Part shown: in pieces, positions 6,613 to 10,628 of the stretch | Layout of the letters: every line of letters starts with the position of its first letter | Position numbering within the stretch: the stretch's first letter is position 1 | NCBI GenBank assembly: GCA_022600255.1 | Contig: JAHZKU010000077.1 | Span: forward strand, 1 to 10,628 | Origin: Actinomycetes bacterium | GTDB taxonomy: Bacteria > Actinomycetota > Actinomycetes > S36-B12 > GCA-2699445 | Reading direction: 5' to 3' | DNA: 10,628 nt | Made by a program: the position numbers and the translations under genes | The notes under the pieces: model-generated | The model's database searches: none | Seen by the model: only the letters and a program-made list of their open reading frames with translations | Told to the model about the DNA's origin: nothing

Positions 6613-9291
6613 ATGCTCGCGATCGGGTCGTCCGCCACGACCACCCAACTCAGCCCTGCAGCGTTTGCTGCCCGTGGCCGTGAGTTGGCCGTTATCGATC
6701 AAGACCGGCCCGTGACATACGGCGAACTGGCCGATCGGGTGAACCGGCGGGTACGCGACTTAGGTGCTCCGGGACAACTGCTGGCTCTGTTTGCCCAGAA
6801 CAGTCTGGAGAGCCTGACTTGGTACTTGGCGGCATTGGCCAATAGAAACCCCATCTTGCTGCTGTCCGATAGCGATCGCGGTCCTGCCGCAGAGATCCTG
6901 GCCAGGTACGAACCCGAACTCGTGGCGCGCGGCGCAGTCTTGCGTCGACTCACCGCCCTAGGCCAGTCCGGCGGCAAACCGCCCCGGGAGGTACACCCCG
7001 ACCTCGCCCTGCTGCTCACGACTTCAGGTTCGACGGGATCGCCCAAACTCGTCAGACTGTCTCACGAAAACCTGATCGCCAACGCGCTTGCCATCGCCAC
7101 GACGCTCCAGATTCGCCCGTCGGACCGCGCGATCACGACATTGCCCATGGCCTACTCCTACGGCCTCTCGGTAATCAACAGCCATTTGGCCAGCGGCGCC
7201 TGCCTGGTGCTGTCGCAATACTCGGTGGTGGACGACTGTTTCTGGGACTTGGTGACCAAGACGCAGGTCACCTGTTTTGCCGGTGTCCCCCACACGTACG
7301 ACCTGCTTGAGCAGATCGGCTTCGCTGAGAAATCCATCCCCAGTCTCAGGTACCTCACCCAAGCGGGCGGGAGAATGCCGCCAGACCAGGTTCGTTCGTT
7401 AGCAGAACTGGGTCAGAAGCAGGGCTGGGATTTGCACGTCATGTACGGCCAGACTGAAGCGACGGCCCGCATGACCCACCTCCCCCCTGATCTGGCGCTA
7501 ACCCACGCCGATTCGGTTGGGTATGTCCTGCCCGGCGGGGCGGTCAGCCTGAATCCGACGAACTCAGAACTGGTCTACAGCGGACCCAACGTCATGATGG
7601 GGTACGCCACCCAGTCGAGCGATCTGGCACTAGGTCGGACCCAGTCTTGTCTGGAGACGGGGGACGTTGCCGAAGTGGACGCTGATGGCCTCGTCCGTAT
7701 TGTCGGTCGCTTGGCCCGATTCGCCAAGGTCTGCGGATTGCGCGTGGACTTGGACCGATTCGAGACCGAGCTTCAACAGGCATTGCCGGGGAACACGGAG
7801 TGCGCGGCCGTGGCCAGTAACGCCGGGATCCTGCTAGCCGTGGCCGACGACGCAAGAGACGCCTCCGCGGTCCGACGAGCGTGCGCTGTGGCGACGAAAG
7901 AGCGGTTTGGCTTGCCCGCCACGGCGGTGACCGTGATCCAAGTGGGCGAACTGCCGCGCGGCGCCAACGGAAAAGTGCTTCGCACAGAACTGGCCCAGAC
8001 TGATCCATCCGCTGACCTCACCGACCCCGACGGCACCAATCCCGACAGCCTCTTGGATTTCTATCGCCACGCGCTGGGGCGCCCAGACGCAACCAAGGCG
8101 GACACATTCGTGGGTTTGGGTGGCGACTCATTGTCATATGTGGCGGTGGCCAGTGGCTTAGGGCGTCGGATGGGGAATACCCCCCGCGACTGGCCACATC
8201 GGACAGTTGCGGAACTGCAATCGCAGATCATCGCCGAGCACCAGCGCCACAAGTCCCCGCGGCGCTGGTGGCAGACCCTCGAGGCACCCGTGGTCTTGCG
8301 GGCCCTAGCGATTCTGGCCGTGGTGGGCTCCCATATCGGGACCTACGATATCCGGGGCGGCGCTCATCTCTTGATTGCGCTGGCCGGGTTCAGTTTCGCG
8401 CGTTTAATCCTGGTCGCTCAGCACGACCGGATCACCCGCGCACGATGCCTGTTGGGGAGCATCACCCGGATTGCCGTTCCCAGTCTGGCTTGGCTGGCCT
8501 TGCTGGTCCTGTTCAGCAGCGAGTACGGCCCGACCGTCCTGATGGTGAACAGTTGGGCCGGTGCAACCGAGTCCACTCCCGAATGGCGCTATTGGTTCAT
8601 CGAGGCCATCGTGGTGACACTGCTACTGGCCTGGCTGCTGATGCGATCCCGCTGGTTCGACCGTGCCGAGCGAAAGCACCCATTGCTGCTGCCACTGGTG
8701 ATCGCCATGGCAACGTGGGCTTTCGCGCTGGCCACCCGCGGGCCTCTAGACCAACCCGCCGCTCTCTACAGTCCCACTGCGATCATCTGGCTGTTTGCAC
8801 TGGGTTGGGCGGCCACTCGTTGCCAAGGCCGCACTGATCGGTTACTCGTCTCGGCGACCCTCCTGATCGGAGCAGCAGGGTTCTTTGGGATCTCGGGGAG
8901 ATTCCTCGTTGTTGGCATCGGATTCCTAGTGTTGCTTTGGATCGATAGCATGCCGCTCCCCCGCTTCCTGACCCCGCTTGTGAGTGCCATCGCTGCGGCC
9001 TCCCTGATCATCTATCTGACTCACTATCAGATTTACCCGATGCTCGGCGAGCAACTGTGGTTCGCGCTCGGTGTGGCGATCCTGGTCGGGATCGGACTGC
9101 ATCTGGGCAGCCTCCGCATCGGGCAGATGTACCGGGAAGTTAGGTCGCGAGCCGCCACCGCACCCAACGCTCGGCCCTCGCGACGTCGGCCAGTGGCCCG
9201 TAAGAGACGAGCCGATGGCCCTAATCCCCCATCGCTGCGGACCGCGAACGTCCCAGAGCAGTCCGGCTACAACGGGGCGCTGGCCAGATGA
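6613..9291 (+). CDS. Adenylation - carrier - acyltransferase-3 membrane fusion protein
   Basis: One 892-residue polypeptide with three modules. Residues about 15-460 form an ANL adenylation domain: LLTTSGSTGSPK (134-145), YGQTE (278-282), TGD (349-351), GR (365-366) and Lys454 in the ANGK loop. Residues about 478-545 form a carrier domain with FVGLGGDSL (499-507), where Ser506 is the phosphopantetheine site. Residues about 558-833 show ten hydrophobic segments and an acyltransferase-3 pattern: R563 and H574 make the family's R-x10-H in the first helix, and SLIIYLTHYQIYP is typical of a late helix. Adenylation and carrier parts should be cytosolic; loop 635-660 should face outside. A 59-residue tail rich in Arg/Lys follows. 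I infer it activates an acid, tethers it and transfers it to an extracytoplasmic or membrane acceptor. The position equivalent to the amino-group-binding Asp of NRPS adenylation domains appears to be Ser182, which argues against an alpha-amino acid. A 4-nt overlap links it to the next gene. Confidence 0.88.
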   Translation: MLAIGSSATTTQLSPAAFAARGRELAVIDQDRPVTYGELADRVNRRVRDLGAPGQLLALFAQNSLESLTWYLAALANRNPILLLSDSDRGPAAEILARYEPELVARGAVLRRLTALGQSGGKPPREVHPDLALLLTTSGSTGSPKLVRLSHENLIANALAIATTLQIRPSDRAITTLPMAYSYGLSVINSHLASGACLVLSQYSVVDDCFWDLVTKTQVTCFAGVPHTYDLLEQIGFAEKSIPSLRYLTQAGGRMPPDQVRSLAELGQKQGWDLHVMYGQTEATARMTHLPPDLALTHADSVGYVLPGGAVSLNPTNSELVYSGPNVMMGYATQSSDLALGRTQSCLETGDVAEVDADGLVRIVGRLARFAKVCGLRVDLDRFETELQQALPGNTECAAVASNAGILLAVADDARDASAVRRACAVATKERFGLPATAVTVIQVGELPRGANGKVLRTELAQTDPSADLTDPDGTNPDSLLDFYRHALGRPDATKADTFVGLGGDSLSYVAVASGLGRRMGNTPRDWPHRTVAELQSQIIAEHQRHKSPRRWWQTLEAPVVLRALAILAVVGSHIGTYDIRGGAHLLIALAGFSFARLILVAQHDRITRARCLLGSITRIAVPSLAWLALLVLFSSEYGPTVLMVNSWAGATESTPEWRYWFIEAIVVTLLLAWLLMRSRWFDRAERKHPLLLPLVIAMATWAFALATRGPLDQPAALYSPTAIIWLFALGWAATRCQGRTDRLLVSATLLIGAAGFFGISGRFLVVGIGFLVLLWIDSMPLPRFLTPLVSAIAAASLIIYLTHYQIYPMLGEQLWFALGVAILVGIGLHLGSLRIGQMYREVRSRAATAPNARPSRRRPVARKRRADGPNPPSLRTANVPEQSGYNGALAR

Positions 9292-9659
9292 CAGCAGTGG
9301 CCTGCGGCGTTGACGTGACCAGCATCGCGCGGATCGAACAAACCTGGCAAAACGCGGGACCGGATTTTGTCGCGACAGTCTGGAGCGACTCGGAACTGAA
9401 CGATGCTGCCGGAGATCCCGCGATGCTTGCCAAACGGTGGGCTGCCAAGGAAGCCACCATGAAGGCCTTGGGAGTGGGGGTCGACACGTTGCGGCCGATC
9501 GACATCGTCATTCGTACAACCGCAGTCGGTGCGCCCATCCTGACACTCTCGAACGCAGCGGAACGAATCGCAAGCGAGCGTGGTGTGACGGCGTGGTCGG
9601 TATCAATGTCCCACGAGGGTGATCTGGCGATCGCATTCGTAACGGCCTTAACCCAGTAA
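9288..9659 (+). CDS. AcpS-family 4'-phosphopantetheinyl transferase
   Basis: The 123-residue protein has the three AcpS signatures: GVDVTSIARIE (7-17) with Asp9, KRWAAKEATMKALG (49-62) with Glu55, and SMSHEGDLAIAFV (106-118) with His109. Asp9 and Glu55 are the expected Mg-binding residues. Such enzymes transfer phosphopantetheine from CoA to a carrier serine. Length is normal for the short group-I type. It starts inside the fusion gene (ATGA overlap), so the two are co-transcribed and probably translationally coupled, and its natural partner is most likely the carrier around Ser506 of the fusion protein. The iron box ahead of the fusion gene would control both. It could instead be the organism's general holo-ACP synthase, which would then be under iron control; I avoid the symbol acpS for that reason. 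Confidence 0.9.
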   Translation: MTAVACGVDVTSIARIEQTWQNAGPDFVATVWSDSELNDAAGDPAMLAKRWAAKEATMKALGVGVDTLRPIDIVIRTTAVGAPILTLSNAAERIASERGVTAWSVSMSHEGDLAIAFVTALTQ

Positions 9660-9667
9660 CGCGCAGA

Positions 9668-10628
9668 TCAACCCCGCAGCACAGCTCCGAATGCCTCGGC
9701 CGCAGCCGAAATCGCGGCCTGACGTACCTCAGCAACTTCCGCGGCCTGCAACGTTCGATCTGGGGCGCGATAGCGCAAGGCGAACGCCAACGACCGCTTT
9801 CCCGCACCAATCTTCTCGTCCACGAACTCATCGAACAACCGCACGGACTCCAGCAGGTCACCGCCGCCGGCCAGCAAGACGTCCCCGAGCTCAGCAGCCG
9901 ACACCTCTTGGCGCACCACAAGGGCGATGTCTTCCTTAGCCACCGGCATCGTGCCCAGTTCCGGAGCTGGCACTAAGCCACCCACCGCGGCGATCAAGGC
10001 GTCCAGATCCAATTCCATGGCGCAGCTGCGGTGAGGCAGGCCAGTGGCCTCAATCACGCGCGGGTGTAGTTCCCCTGCGACCCCAATCGGTCCTGCGTCG
10101 AGCAGCAGGTGAGCCGCCCGACCAGGGTGGAACGGCGCCGCATCGGTCGGGGTCACACTCAGTTCTAGTCCGAGGGTTTGCGCCACGAGTCGACCAGCCG
10201 CAATCGCGGTGGCCCAGGACGCCGGGCGTGGTTCCCCCCACCAACCGCCGGCTACTTCAGCACCGGTCAGGAGCACCGCCACGTGACGGGGCTGATCAGG
10301 AAGAATCGCCGCCAAAGCGTCCAGTTCCGCTTCGGTGGGTTTTTGAGTCACGGTCGGTCGCGTTGGAGCCGCCATCCTATCCTTGGGCTGGGACTTGGCC
10401 TGGAAAATGAGTCCCAGCTCAAACAGGGCGAGGTCTTCGGCCCCACGACTGAGATTGCGTAGGGCAGTCGAGATGAGTCCGGGCAAAAGCGTGGTCCGGA
10501 GTAATGGCTGCTCATCGCTCAACGGGTTGGCGAGCCGCACTGTGGCACGACGCGCGTCATCGCTGGGCAAGCCCAGGACGTCCAAGTCTTTGTCGCCGAT
10601 GAACGGGTAAGCGGGCGCCTCCACAAAA
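9668..10628 (-). CDS. pheT: Phenylalanine-tRNA ligase beta subunit, C-terminal part (runs off the right edge)
   Basis: PheT is the beta chain of the heterotetrameric enzyme that charges tRNA-Phe. The last 319 residues are visible and the frame is open at the edge, so no start is given. The fragment shows NPLSDEQPLLRTTLLPGLI near its N-terminal end, the B6-B7 catalytic-like module with an FHPGRAA motif and GVAGELHP, and the C-terminal FDX-ACB tRNA-binding domain from about PVAKEDIALVV to the end, including RLFDEFVDEKIGAGKRSLAF and an RTLQAAEV segment. It reads towards the transferase gene, with 8 nt between the stop codons. In many actinobacteria argC lies directly downstream of pheT; here about 6 kb intervene. 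Confidence 0.97.
   Translation of the reverse strand, partial: FVEAPAYPFIGDKDLDVLGLPSDDARRATVRLANPLSDEQPLLRTTLLPGLISTALRNLSRGAEDLALFELGLIFQAKSQPKDRMAAPTRPTVTQKPTEAELDALAAILPDQPRHVAVLLTGAEVAGGWWGEPRPASWATAIAAGRLVAQTLGLELSVTPTDAAPFHPGRAAHLLLDAGPIGVAGELHPRVIEATGLPHRSCAMELDLDALIAAVGGLVPAPELGTMPVAKEDIALVVRQEVSAAELGDVLLAGGGDLLESVRLFDEFVDEKIGAGKRSLAFALRYRAPDRTLQAAEVAEVRQAAISAAAEAFGAVLRG

Overview
The window comes from a high-GC actinobacterium. Three things point there. The arginine genes argC-argJ-argB-argD lie immediately downstream of pheT in the same orientation, an order widespread in Actinobacteria. There is an SsgA/SsgB-family protein, a family essentially confined to actinomycetes. There is also a near-consensus IdeR/DmdR-type iron box and two genes whose promoters imply leaderless mRNAs. 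GC content by eye is about 60%. The genus cannot be fixed from the sequence.

Layout. Positions 1-3604 (minus strand) hold argD (3' part off the window), argB, argJ and argC, with argC/argJ and argB/argD overlapping. A perfect 18-bp inverted repeat sits over the -10 element of the argC promoter, a plausible ArgR operator. Positions 3624-3995 have no gene I can support. Positions 3996-4379 (minus) hold an SsgA-like (SALP) gene. Positions 4380-4965 form a divergent intergenic region with a candidate promoter for the rightward genes. Positions 4966-9659 (plus) hold three genes: a FadD-like acyl-CoA/acyl-AMP ligase; an 892-residue fusion of adenylation domain, carrier domain and ten-helix acyltransferase-3 (AT3) membrane domain; and an AcpS-family phosphopantetheinyl transferase. 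Positions 9668-10628 (minus) are the 3' part of pheT, convergent with the transferase gene and only 8 nt away.

How the genes may work together. The most interesting part is 4966-9659. The fusion protein carries an acid-activating domain, a carrier with its phosphopantetheine serine, and a membrane acyltransferase with the AT3 R-x10-H signature. The transferase that would prime the carrier is encoded next with an ATGA overlap. A 19-bp site matching the IdeR iron-box consensus at 17 positions overlaps the likely -10 element directly before the fusion gene. I infer an iron-responsive, self-contained acylation machine: activate an acid, tether it to the carrier, and hand it to an acceptor at or across the membrane. 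The layout is analogous in logic to DltA-DltC-DltB but uses AT3 instead of MBOAT chemistry. The acyl substrate and acceptor cannot be read from the sequence.
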